The notes under the pieces are model-generated. The model ran no database searches. It was not told the origin of the DNA and saw only the letters and a program-made list of their open reading frames with translations. A program made the position numbers and the translations under genes. From NCBI RefSeq assembly GCF_001507335.1, contig NZ_LMAH01000005.1:124001-188000 (forward strand): a DNA stretch of 64,000 nucleotides, given 5' to 3'. Shown here in pieces: positions 51,650 through 60,231 of this stretch (positions are counted from its first letter, which is position 1; each line of letters begins with the position of its first letter). Source of the DNA: Chryseobacterium sp. JAH (lineage in GTDB: Bacteria; Bacteroidota; Bacteroidia; Flavobacteriales; Weeksellaceae).

Positions 51650-52098
51650 TTTTTTTGTTTAAATTTTAAAAAATTTAGACATTAATTTGTTCTGCCAATT
51701 ACGATTGTTCTGAGCACTTTGTAAACATCACTGATTTCTGATAAAGCTGAAGGAATCAGTCTTACAAGTTTGCTTTGTGATGCCCGTAAGAGTTATCATG
51801 GTTTGAAATGCACGGCTTTATCATTAAAATACAGTCACCACTTAAGCAAACAAGTTACAGAGATAGTATGAGTTAAAGTAACCATACTGATTATGTCTAA
51901 ATATTTGATTTATTATTTTCAGTTGGAAATATGTGATGAGCATTATATTTACGTTAAGAACTCCTTGCAAGTTCATAATTGAAGTTTGAAAGTTTATAGA
52001 CAAATTTTCATATTTATTGTGTACCTTACCTTTTCATATATGGTCGTCTTTTTAATTATATAATAAATTTTTTCAGATTGCCGTCATTAAGAGAAGGT
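51650..52098. other. About 450-bp gap upstream of the AraC gene
   Basis: No gene found. A weak inverted repeat, ACTGATT and AATCAGT with a 17-nt loop, lies near 51730-51760. The remaining DNA is AT-rich. Confidence 0.35.
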
Positions 52099-52659
52099 AT
52101 GAGGATTTACATCAAATACATGGTCAGTCTGCGGTGCAAGATGATGGTGAAGGAAGAAATTGAAAAATTGGGTTTCTCTCATGCACTTGTTCAGTTGGGA
52201 ACAGTAGATATTCTGGAAGTGATAAGTGATGAAAAGCTAGATATTTTAAGGCAAAGATTGCTGCACCTAGGCCTGGAGCTGTTAGATGATAAAAAAAGTA
52301 TTTTAATTGAAAAGATAAGAAATGCAATCACAGAAATGGTTCATACTGCCGATGAACAACCAAAAGAAAATTATTCTGAATACTTAAGTGAGAAATTAGA
52401 ATATGATTACACCTACCTTTCAAATGTTTTCTCTGAAGTTAACGGGTATACCATCCAGCATTTTATTATTTTAAATAAAATAGAAAAAGTAAAAGAACTT
52501 CTGCTTTACAACGAATTGAATCTTACAGAAATTGCTTATAAACTCAACTACAGCAGTGTGGGGCATCTCTCATATCAGTTTAAAAAAATCACAGGTTTGG
52601 CTCCTTCTTTCTATAAACAGCTTAAATTAAAAAGGAAAATGAACCTAGAAGATTTATAA
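52099..52659 (+). CDS. AraC-family transcriptional regulator (compact, Bacteroidota type)
   Basis: 186 residues from ATG 52099; an in-frame TTG at 52078 is also open but the family starts at MxIYIKYMVSLRCKMMVKEE. The N-terminal 75 residues form a small domain seen in many Bacteroidota relatives (KEEIEKLGFSHALVQLGTVDI, then LLDDKKSILIEKI). A classical AraC double helix-turn-helix follows (about 95-180) with LTEIAYKLNYSSVGHLSYQFKKITGLAPSFYKQL. It has no cupin sensor. Target genes are unknown; DEAD-like and cold-shock genes lie downstream. Confidence 0.88.
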   Translation: MRIYIKYMVSLRCKMMVKEEIEKLGFSHALVQLGTVDILEVISDEKLDILRQRLLHLGLELLDDKKSILIEKIRNAITEMVHTADEQPKENYSEYLSEKLEYDYTYLSNVFSEVNGYTIQHFIILNKIEKVKELLLYNELNLTEIAYKLNYSSVGHLSYQFKKITGLAPSFYKQLKLKRKMNLEDL

Positions 52660-53028
52660 AATATGTGATTTATGTAAATTGAATATTTTTTTATGTAAAT
52701 CTCTCGCAGGATTTTTGTTCACCTTTGTAATGTGAAATAAATACCTGAAGACTGTCTTGTAGTTAAAAAAGCGGTTTCGTAGAAAGTATTTTGAAATATA
52801 AGAGTTATACGTTTGCATTAATCTCGATGCTAAGAATTTTAAAAAAGTTCTTCTGAGAAAATTTCTTTTTTTCTTTATTGAGTTCAAAAATAATAATTCC
52901 CTAGAGCAAAGTGACAGGAGCTGTTGTAGATAAAATCATTTGTGTAAAAACAGATTTTTGATCATCATAGCATCTTGAATAAAATTTCAGAAGTAATTCT
53001 GAAGTGTATATATTTTAAATTAACTGCT
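52660..53028. other. 369-bp gap
   Basis: No gene, tRNA or terminator was recognised between the AraC gene and the small protein gene at 53029. The region is AT-rich with several short T tracts. Confidence 0.4.
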
Positions 53029-53298
53029 ATGAAGACCATTCATCTTTTTAAATACAATGATGCTGTCAGCTGGAACAAGCCTTCATTTAATGAGGATTAC
53101 AAACTCAGTTCGCTCAACGATTTTATGATGATGCGTTTTATGAATATAGAGGTTCTTTCAGAATTTCTGATAGAGGTTCCGGATGGTTTTTTTGCTCATA
53201 ATGAGCCTTTAGATAAGCTTGCTAAGCTTTGTGGATCGGCTAAAGAAACAATAGAGCATTATTTTTATTATCCTTCGGATGATTATGATGTATTATAA
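53029..53298 (+). CDS. Small acidic hypothetical protein
   Basis: 89 residues from ATG 53029 (an earlier in-frame TTG at 52975 would add eighteen residues). Soluble; rich in Phe, Tyr, Asp and Met, with NEDYKLSSLNDFMMMRFMNIEVLSEFLIEV in the middle and an acidic tail (YYPSDDYDVL). No recognised family. It lies 121 bp before the DEAD-box-like gene in the same direction. Confidence 0.55.
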   Translation: MKTIHLFKYNDAVSWNKPSFNEDYKLSSLNDFMMMRFMNIEVLSEFLIEVPDGFFAHNEPLDKLAKLCGSAKETIEHYFYYPSDDYDVL

Positions 53299-53419
53299 TT
53301 TCATACAAATAATAAATAGAGAATATTAAATTTCTATAAAAAACGATCTCACCAGATCACCTAATAAAGTTTCTCAGTCAATTTTGATGAAGAAAGCCGT
53401 CACTCGGCAAACAAATACT

Positions 53420-54064
53420 ATGAGTTTTAAGAATCTAAACTTAATCAATCCCATCATTCGAGCTGCCACGGAAGCAGGATGTCCGATGCCTACAGAACTG
53501 CAGACCCAAATCATTCCGCAGATCCTGGATGGTAAAGATATACTCTGCCAAATTAGTCGGGGAACCGAAAGGATGACTTCTTTTACAATGCCGATTATAC
53601 AGGCGCTGAAAAAGAATAATCCGGATCACAATGATACAAGGGTACTAGTTTTGACTCCTACCAAAGAGACGGCACTGGAGATAGAAGAAAACTTTAAGTT
53701 GTATACCAAATATCTGCCGTTGTCGCAACTCTCAGTATACGAAGGTATTTCAAACGGAACACAGCTGTCATCATTAAGAAGAAGATTGGATGTCCTGATT
53801 GCCACACCTGAAAAACTGATTGAATTGGATGATCAGAGGCACATCAGTTTGGCAAAAATAGAAGTTTTGATTGTAGATGATATTGAAATTTTACTGGAAA
53901 AAAATGAGGTTGAGATTACAAAACTTCTTACAAAACTTCCTCTTAAAAGACAAAACATAATTTATTCATCAGTAATATCAAATGACGTCAGAAAGTTTGT
54001 TGATAAAATATCTGATAAAGTAATAGAAATCAAGAAAAGTACGGCTTATTCAGCGGTATCATAA
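53420..54064 (+). CDS. Catalytically degenerate DEAD-box-like protein (RecA1 domain only)
   Basis: 214 residues from ATG 53420, matching the RhlE start pattern MSFKNLNLINPIIRA; ATG 53387 is an alternative. The Q motif PTELQTQIIPQI is kept. Motif I, normally AQTGTGKT, reads CQISRGTERMTSF, so the Walker A Lys is lost. Motif Ia is LTPTKETA and Ib is TPEK. Motif II, normally DEAD, reads VDDIEIL. Motif III is SSV rather than SAT. The second RecA domain is entirely absent and the reading frame ends cleanly. ATP hydrolysis and unwinding look impossible; RNA or protein binding remains possible. A cold-shock protein gene follows after 78 bp in the same direction. Confidence 0.85.
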   Translation: MSFKNLNLINPIIRAATEAGCPMPTELQTQIIPQILDGKDILCQISRGTERMTSFTMPIIQALKKNNPDHNDTRVLVLTPTKETALEIEENFKLYTKYLPLSQLSVYEGISNGTQLSSLRRRLDVLIATPEKLIELDDQRHISLAKIEVLIVDDIEILLEKNEVEITKLLTKLPLKRQNIIYSSVISNDVRKFVDKISDKVIEIKKSTAYSAVS

Positions 54065-54142
54065 CCAACGAAATATTGACTAAACCACGTTTAATCTAGA
54101 ATTAGACCTTATAATAATAAAACAATTTTTAATACCAATACA

Positions 54143-54337
54143 ATGCAACAAGGCACAGTAAAATTTTTTAACGAAACAAAAGGTTTCGGATTTATCTCTC
54201 CAGCAGAAGGAGGACAAGACATTTTTGTACATTCTTCAGGATTAAACACTAAAATGATTCGTGAGAATGATAAAGTAGTTTTTGACGTAGAAAAAAGCGA
54301 AAAAGGATTAAATGCAGTTAACGTAAGACTTGCATAA
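54143..54337 (+). CDS. Cold-shock domain protein (CspA family)
   Basis: 64 residues, one cold-shock domain with RNP1 KGFGFISP and RNP2 DIFVHSSG. It binds single-stranded RNA/DNA and acts as an RNA chaperone. The 78-bp leader after the degenerate DEAD-box gene is AT-rich and could act in post-transcriptional control, as with other csp leaders. It may be co-transcribed with that gene. A strong terminator with a GAAA tetraloop follows. Confidence 0.96.
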   Translation: MQQGTVKFFNETKGFGFISPAEGGQDIFVHSSGLNTKMIRENDKVVFDVEKSEKGLNAVNVRLA

Positions 54338-54358
54338 TCGATATACATATCGTTAAAG

Positions 54359-54384
54359 AAAGCTGTTTCGAAAGAAGCAGCTTT
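54359..54384 (+). terminator. Rho-independent terminator of the csp gene
   Basis: Stem AAAGCTGTTTC / GAAGCAGCTTT (one G-T pair) closed by a GAAA tetraloop, then a T-run. Confidence 0.88.
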
Positions 54385-54748
54385 TTTTTACCCATAATAG
54401 AAGCCGAAAGAAAAAGCGTACAAGTTTTAAAAATACGTAGAGTGTAGTCTTTAAGTCTAGAAAAACCAATTAGGTGGATTGGCAAACAACTGCGTAAAAT
54501 CAGCACAGCTTCGGGAGTTTATTTTATATTTTTCACAGAATAGTGCAAATGTTGTTTAAACTCATTCCATATTAATTTTAATTAATATAAAAATTTTTAA
54601 TTTTTTACTAAACTTCAATGCTGGTTTTATTCTTCTTAAAAGTTTCTAATTTTTAGGTAGTTATGGATTTCTGCATGAACTTTTGAAGCTTTTATTTTAC
54701 TTAGTTTATTCTTGTCAAATCTTTTTTGGGTTTTTCTTCTTTCTTTTT

Positions 54749-54763
54749 TGGTACAGAAATTGC
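54749..54763 (+). promoter_or_regulatory. Sigma-54-like promoter of the OmpA-family gene
   Basis: TGGTAC, 5 bp (AGAAA), TTGC: a full match to TGGYAC-N5-TTGC with the exact GG-to-GC offset of 12 bp. The predicted start is near 54775. Confidence 0.55.
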
Positions 54764-54890
54764 GAGTCAATGTAAACCTACGGGATATAGCCTGCGGAAG
54801 GCAGTCTTAGATGGGTTCTTTAGATATATAGTAAGTCATCTTATATTGATTTACGTTTTAACAAAAAATAATAATTTATAATAATATAAT

Positions 54891-56348
54891 ATGAAATTAA
54901 GTTTAGCAATTTTTTCATTAGCATTATCGTTGCCTTTGACGACATTTGCTCAAGACAGTTTACAAGTAGTGTCAACAGGAGAATATCCTAACACTTTTAG
55001 TTCGGGTTCTGCCAATGTAAGCAAGTTTACACAATCTTCTAAAAGATTTAATGACTGGGCAGTGTCATTCGGTGCTGGTGTACCGTTGATGCAATCTGCT
55101 GATTTAACATCAATAAAAAACGGAAACGGAAAAAATCTTATTGGTTATTCAGCGTACGTTAGTGTTGATAAAGCGATTACACATGCTTTTGGACTTAATC
55201 TGCAATATGACCGTGGAGAAACGAGACAAGGTTATTTCAACACAAAAGATGCAGCGCCTGCTAATGCAGCGGCAAACGGGCAACAGGGTGCAAGAACGCA
55301 GTACGATGCAATCTCAATTTTAGGAGATATTAATTTTTCTAATCTGATGAGACGTGTAGACAATAAATCACCTTACAGATGGGCATTACATGGTTACGCT
55401 GGTTTTGGTACTATAGCATACAGAGCCTATTTGAAAGATGAGACAGGGCAGAGATTAATGACGGAAATCAAACCTTTTAAAACCTTGGATTTCTTCGGAC
55501 AAGCGGGAGCAGGTCTTAAGTATAAGATCAACAACAGACTTGACCTTGAAGGAAGAGTAATGTATGTGGTAACTACAGATGACCAATTTGACGGTGGCGG
55601 AGCACCTTACAGTGCAATCAACATGAGAGAAGATCAGGTTTCTGACAACTTTTTTAATGCAACACTTGGTCTTTCAGTGAAATTAGGTAAGCATGATTCT
55701 CACTTGATGTGGCATGACCCTTTACAAGAAATTTACTATAAACTAGATGTTTTGGCTGAAAAGAATCAGGATGTTGAAGTTTGTAAAAAAGGAGATGCTG
55801 ACAATGACGGTGTTTGCGATGACTGGGACAGACAGCTTGATACTCCTGCAGGTGCTAGAGTTGACGGTTCTGGTGTAGCATTAGATGTTGATATGGACGG
55901 TGTTATTGATCTTTATGATAAATGCGTAACTGTTGCTGGACCTGTAGAAAATAACGGATGCCCTACAACAACTACAAATTCAGGAACTGTAACAGAATCT
56001 GAGACAAAATTAGACGGAATTGAATTTGATTTAAATTCTGACAGAATTTTACCTTCAAATACACCAATTTTGAATAATGCTGTTAATTATATCAACTCTT
56101 CTAATGGTTCTTACACAGTAATTGGAACTACTGATACTACAGGTTCTGAAAAGTATAATCAGACTTTATCTGAAAAGAGAGCAAGCAGTGTGAAAAATTA
56201 CCTGATTAAAAACGGAGTAGAGGCTACTAAACTTGATGCATTAGGTAGAGGTAAGAAAGACTTGAAATATCCTGAATGTGATCCTGCTTCAAAGTGTCCA
56301 GAATGGAAAAACAGAGCAAACAGAAGAGTGTATTTCGAAGCTAAATAA
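54891..56348 (+). CDS. OmpA-family outer-membrane protein
   Basis: 485 residues. Signal peptide ending in TTFAQ (about 21). An N-terminal beta-barrel domain (about 50-265) is followed by a calcium-binding thrombospondin-3-like segment (DADNDGVCDDW, DVDMDGVIDLYDKC) and an OmpA_C peptidoglycan-binding domain (about 365-485) with GTTDTTGSEKYNQTLSEKRA and the ANRRV end. It anchors the outer membrane to the cell wall. Transcription probably starts from the sigma-54-like site upstream. It is abundant in most relatives. Confidence 0.93.
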   Translation: MKLSLAIFSLALSLPLTTFAQDSLQVVSTGEYPNTFSSGSANVSKFTQSSKRFNDWAVSFGAGVPLMQSADLTSIKNGNGKNLIGYSAYVSVDKAITHAFGLNLQYDRGETRQGYFNTKDAAPANAAANGQQGARTQYDAISILGDINFSNLMRRVDNKSPYRWALHGYAGFGTIAYRAYLKDETGQRLMTEIKPFKTLDFFGQAGAGLKYKINNRLDLEGRVMYVVTTDDQFDGGGAPYSAINMREDQVSDNFFNATLGLSVKLGKHDSHLMWHDPLQEIYYKLDVLAEKNQDVEVCKKGDADNDGVCDDWDRQLDTPAGARVDGSGVALDVDMDGVIDLYDKCVTVAGPVENNGCPTTTTNSGTVTESETKLDGIEFDLNSDRILPSNTPILNNAVNYINSSNGSYTVIGTTDTTGSEKYNQTLSEKRASSVKNYLIKNGVEATKLDALGRGKKDLKYPECDPASKCPEWKNRANRRVYFEAK

Positions 56349-56377
56349 TCGCTTTTATATATATTCAAAAACTTAAG

Positions 56378-56399
56378 AAGTCATGCATCTGCATGACTT
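56378..56399. terminator. Terminator between convergent ompA-like and xth genes
   Basis: Perfect stem AAGTCATGCA / TGCATGACTT with a two-base loop, followed by T and preceded by A-rich DNA. Confidence 0.82.
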
Positions 56400-56434
56400 T
56401 TTTAATTTTAAGAAAAGAATCGAAAGAGTTGTAG

Positions 56435-57211
56435 TTACTTATTTTTCAGTTCAACCCACACAGGTACATGATCACTTGTTTTATCCCAGCTGCGTACATA
56501 TTTGTCAACACCCGCATTCACAACGAGGTCTGCCAAGTATGGACTGACCAAAATATGATCAAGACGCATTCCCGCATCTCTATCATAAGCCTTATAGAGA
56601 TAATCCCAAAATGTATAAATTGTTTCATCAGGATATATTTTTCGGATGGAATCAAGCCATCCTTGTTTCTCCAGTTCTTTAAATGCTTTTCGTACTTCTA
56701 CCCTGAAGAGAGCATCATTTACTAATTTCTCCGGTTTATAAGTATCTTTTTCAGTCGGGATAATATTAAAATCTCCAATTAATAGTGCAGGAAGTTCCAT
56801 CTTTATCAATTGATTGCTTCTTCTTTTAAAACGTCTAATCCAAGACAGTTTATAGTCAAATTTTTCTCCCGGATAAGGATTTCCGTTGGGAAGATAGAGG
56901 CAGCATATCACCATTTGGTCAATAATAGCCTCAATGTAACGGCTTTGAAGATCTTCAGGATTTCCAGGCAGTGAGTTTTGAACTTCTGTTATCTCATGAT
57001 TTTTTGAGAGTATTGCCACACCATTCCATCTTTTCTGGCCTTTCCAGATTGCATGATATCCGGCTTTGCTAATTTCATCAACTGGAAATTTTTCTTGAGG
57101 ACATTTTAATTCCTGCAGACAGACGATATCAGGTTTTGCTTCTTTCAGCCATTTCAATAAAACAGGCAACCGGCCGTTGACACCGTTAACATTATATGTA
57201 GCAATTTTCAT
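56435..57211 (-). CDS. xth: Exodeoxyribonuclease III
   Basis: 258 residues, EEP superfamily. The metal and active-site motifs are in order: ATYNVNGVNGRL, CLQELKCP (catalytic Glu), IGDFNIIPTEKD (Asp-Asn pair), and the end KTSDHVPVWVEL (Asp-His pair). It cleaves AP sites and removes 3'-blocking groups in base excision repair, complementing MutY at 14013. It has its own promoter region, divergent from a Cys-rich unknown. Confidence 0.94.
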   Translation of the reverse strand: MKIATYNVNGVNGRLPVLLKWLKEAKPDIVCLQELKCPQEKFPVDEISKAGYHAIWKGQKRWNGVAILSKNHEITEVQNSLPGNPEDLQSRYIEAIIDQMVICCLYLPNGNPYPGEKFDYKLSWIRRFKRRSNQLIKMELPALLIGDFNIIPTEKDTYKPEKLVNDALFRVEVRKAFKELEKQGWLDSIRKIYPDETIYTFWDYLYKAYDRDAGMRLDHILVSPYLADLVVNAGVDKYVRSWDKTSDHVPVWVELKNK

Positions 57212-57434
57212 AAGATACTTTATTTAATAGATAGGTATTCAGACAAAGATTATTCCATCAAAAATTAACTGTAACTGTAAACCAGTTTACTTTTGCCATT
57301 AATATTCTAATAATTTTTTAGGCAAATAAAGTAGAGCTTGATTTAAAAGGAAAAATGTTCAACTTTTCTCTATAAGTAAGGCTTTAATGGCATGCATTCT
57401 GATATGTAAAGGTACAATCCAAAAACAAAAAATT

Positions 57435-57869
57435 ATGATGTCGATTTCTATTAATGTTGCTTTTTGCTCAAATTGTAACGGATACTGCTCAGCAACACCC
57501 GCTGAAAAAAAACACCTGAATCATCCCGATGTTATTGATCACTTTTTCTATCATGGCGAACCATGGTTTACTTTAGATCACAAAACTTTTGAAAAAAAAA
57601 CGCAACTGGAGGATGTTGAAGTGAGAATCTTAGATTTTGCAGATCACATAACTCAAGATCAAAAATATTGTCACTGCGTTAAAGCAAAAAAAACGTTGCA
57701 AACCTCTCATCGTTCACTTCATTCTAAGACTGAACACAATCAATCTACCTTTGAGATACCTGAAATTGAGTCTGATCTTTACTTCAAAGATCTTTATCAT
57801 ACGTATTATAATTTCCATTCTCAACATGTTTCTAGAAAATATGCCGGAAATTCTACACGTACTTTTTAA
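57435..57869 (+). CDS. Cys/His-containing hypothetical protein
   Basis: 144 residues from ATG 57435 (57438 also possible; a start at 57387 is less likely). Near the N-terminus is FCSNCNGYC (C-x2-C-x3-C), later CHC with flanking His, plus many His across the protein, which may bind a metal or cluster. No signal peptide and no recognised family. Its -7 element may be TACTTTTG at 57288-57295, giving a leader near 135 nt. It is convergent with the next minus-strand gene. Confidence 0.55.
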   Translation: MMSISINVAFCSNCNGYCSATPAEKKHLNHPDVIDHFFYHGEPWFTLDHKTFEKKTQLEDVEVRILDFADHITQDQKYCHCVKAKKTLQTSHRSLHSKTEHNQSTFEIPEIESDLYFKDLYHTYYNFHSQHVSRKYAGNSTRTF

Positions 57870-57891
57870 ATGGTATCAACCGTTAATTAAG

Positions 57892-58392
57892 CTACGGGTT
57901 TATTCCGATAGATTTTAAGGATAGTGCACTCAGATAAATTTCGTTGTATTTCGTAAGAGATTCTACATCGTCTATCATTTGGTTGTTGAAGTTGTCTTTC
58001 TTGAAAGACAGCTCAATTGAATCATCATACGATGCAACAATTCTTACAACAGAATAGCCATTGTAGCCCACCTTAAAACCTTCAAAAAGAATTTTTTTTC
58101 TAGCCTTTTCATAGGCTTTAAATTGTACGATTTTACTGGATTCTGATATGGTGAGATCTTTTTTAGCTTTTGAATCTACATTTCTCCAAAAGTCATAGTC
58201 TTCAGGTTCTTTTAAAAGTTCACCCTTAGAATCGGTAGGTACGAACATCCATAATGCTAACGGTTGCTTGAGAAAATTAGCATAGTTTTTCATGAGTTGT
58301 AAAGTCTGCAGATCTGCATATCCCTCGTGAGAATAGTAATCTATAACAAAGCTGGTCATTGGGATTAGTTTGGGAAAGTCATAATTCTGCAT
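57892..58392 (-). CDS. Conserved hypothetical protein
   Basis: 166 residues, soluble, mixed helix and strand. Not recognised. The central part LALWMFVPTDSKGELLKEPEDYDFW and the Lys/Glu-rich FKAYEKARKKILFEGF segment look well structured. No signal peptide or motif. It starts near the middle of a 615-bp gap that also holds an orphan terminator, and converges with the Cys-rich gene. Confidence 0.6.
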   Translation of the reverse strand: MQNYDFPKLIPMTSFVIDYYSHEGYADLQTLQLMKNYANFLKQPLALWMFVPTDSKGELLKEPEDYDFWRNVDSKAKKDLTISESSKIVQFKAYEKARKKILFEGFKVGYNGYSVVRIVASYDDSIELSFKKDNFNNQMIDDVESLTKYNEIYLSALSLKSIGINP

Positions 58393-59007
58393 CTTGATAT
58401 CTCTGTATCTTTTAATATAAATTATTTTCGCAAATATACACGTTTACAATGATGGATAGATTTCAAAATAGCATAAATTTTTTTCATGTCAGTATGTAGT
58501 ATTATTGACGTGAAATATAATGTCTATAGAATATAATCTTTAGAGTATTATATATTGATTCTGAAGGCATTTTTAGAAGGGGATTTTCAATAACAATCAA
58601 CATTTTAATCAAAAGAATTGTTTGATGCTGAAAGGATCCGAATGAATAATGAAATATCAATGATTTTTCTAAAATCGTTATACTTTAATTTTCAATGTAC
58701 TTATGATTTTAACTAAAATATGTACTATTAAATAATGTTAAAAACCGATAAGAAATCTCTTTTGGCACAATTTTTCAATGCAGTATAGCACTCATGTTTA
58801 ATTGAGTTTTCATGGTTATTAGTTTTTATCCCCGAAGAAGTTCGGGGATTTCTTTTTATGTTATATTTGAGTTTCTTAAATACTGCAATTAATTTTAAAT
58901 AATATTATTTCATTTGCATAAAGTACTCCTTTTGGGGGATTTTTCGTATCATCTTATTTATGTAATTTTGAATTGTCATGATCCATTATTGGTGATGATA
59001 TTTGCAA
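58393..59007. other. 615-bp gap with a putative small-RNA unit
   Basis: No protein gene. TGGCAC at 58763-58768 with TTTG at 58761-58764, then TATAGCAC 19 bp later, precedes a strong orphan terminator at 58828-58849. A transcript of about 60-80 nt could run between them on the plus strand. Confidence 0.45.
58828..58849 (+). terminator. Orphan rho-independent terminator
   Basis: Perfect 9-bp stem ATCCCCGAA / TTCGGGGAT with a GAAG loop and TTCTTTTT after it. No annotated gene ends here in either direction. Confidence 0.8.
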
Positions 59008-60195
59008 ATGAATTATTTATTTCCTTTTAAATATGCCCTCATTTTTCTGGCTGCATCACTTTTTGCACAGACCGAGATGTATTCATCTGAATTTCCTGTT
59101 GGCTATCAGCCAGGCGAATCTGTTAGAGGTTCCATAATTCTTGCTGGTAATAAAATAATCTACAGCGCCGGTAATTACACCATCTACTGTATCAATAAAG
59201 AAAATTTAAAGCCTGTATGGGAAAAGGAAGTTGGTTGGAGATCAGATACAAAACCGCATTTTTTTAATGATTCATTTCTTTATGGTTATTATGATGGACA
59301 GATAAGACGTGTGGCACAGTATGATATCAATACCGGCGAAATTATCAGGCGGTTAGATTTAGAGTCGTTACATTCAAAACCGTATTTTATCAATACGATC
59401 ATGTATGTTACTGCACTTTCAGACGGCGGTAAGTTTGTAGCTTATGATCTACAGGAAAATAAACCGTTATGGAGCAGGAATATCGGGCACGGAATTGATT
59501 TTCAACCCGTCTATTTAAATAATAAAATCATAGTAAAGGCAGAAGATGATTATTGGATTGAAATGGATTATAAAGGGAATTTGCTTGCATCAAAATCGAA
59601 AGTTCATACGTACGTTGACGACGAAAAAGTATCTGCAAAAAAATATGAATTCCTTACTCACAACGGAAAAGAAATCACAAAAGAATTTTTAAAGAAACAC
59701 CAGCTTTCAAATACAGATTTTAAAACAGAAATCAATAAAGACTATACTTTTTTACTGAGTGAAAAATATTTGACTGTAATCGGTAAAAATGGAAATAAAA
59801 AACTTCAGGTTGATCTAGAAACCGTTGTTCCAACTGAAGAATATGAAAATGATGCACTCAGTACAATTTTAGATACTGATAACAAGCAACTCTGGTTTGT
59901 TCATCAAAATCATCTAATTCATTTCGATATTAAAAAAGAAAAGGTAGTGCGGAATGTTTATTTAAACAAATGGCGACCGCATCAGCTGATTGTAGATCAA
60001 AAAACAATTTGGCTGATCTCAAAAAATGACGGACAACTTTATAAACTGGATTTTGAACCGGATGAGGAACTCGACAGAAAAATAAAACGTGACAAAGCAA
60101 TACATGATCGTTTGAGATGCGATCAACCTGATCCAGAAAAAGTGAAAGCGGCAAAAAAAGCAAAAGAAAAAGCAGAGGAGATTCAGAAAAAATAA
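59008..60195 (+). CDS. Secreted PQQ-like beta-propeller protein
   Basis: 395 residues from ATG 59008. Signal peptide (FKYALIFLAASLFAQ) then repeated strands with Trp signatures such as LKPVWEKEVGW and NKPLWSRNIGHG, typical of quinoprotein-like WD/PQQ propellers. It ends in a Lys/Ala/Glu-rich helix (EKVKAAKKAKEKAEEIQ). No quinone-binding enzyme residues are evident, so a structural or binding role is more likely. GATATTTG lies 3 bp before the ATG. It is followed after 36 bp by the PTH2-like gene. Confidence 0.75.
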   Translation: MNYLFPFKYALIFLAASLFAQTEMYSSEFPVGYQPGESVRGSIILAGNKIIYSAGNYTIYCINKENLKPVWEKEVGWRSDTKPHFFNDSFLYGYYDGQIRRVAQYDINTGEIIRRLDLESLHSKPYFINTIMYVTALSDGGKFVAYDLQENKPLWSRNIGHGIDFQPVYLNNKIIVKAEDDYWIEMDYKGNLLASKSKVHTYVDDEKVSAKKYEFLTHNGKEITKEFLKKHQLSNTDFKTEINKDYTFLLSEKYLTVIGKNGNKKLQVDLETVVPTEEYENDALSTILDTDNKQLWFVHQNHLIHFDIKKEKVVRNVYLNKWRPHQLIVDQKTIWLISKNDGQLYKLDFEPDEELDRKIKRDKAIHDRLRCDQPDPEKVKAAKKAKEKAEEIQKK

Positions 60196-60231
60196 GGAGT
60201 CAAAGAATAAATTGAATTTAACAGTGATTAT

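Larger units (their letters stand above)
54338..54890. other. 553-bp region between csp and ompA-like genes
   Basis: It contains the csp terminator, a long AT-rich stretch without genes, and a sigma-54-like site (54749-54763) that leaves a leader of about 116 nt before the OmpA-family gene. GCCTGCGGAAGGC within the leader could fold as a hairpin. Confidence 0.5.

Noticed and set aside
57384..57400. TGGCATGCATTCTGA as a sigma-54 site before the Cys-rich gene
   Set aside because: It lacks the GC doublet at -12 and overlaps the possible upstream coding start.
58763..58777. TGGCAC site read as a strict sigma-54 promoter
   Set aside because: The -12 part reads TTCA instead of TTGC, so it does not meet the consensus; it is kept only as part of the small-RNA candidate.
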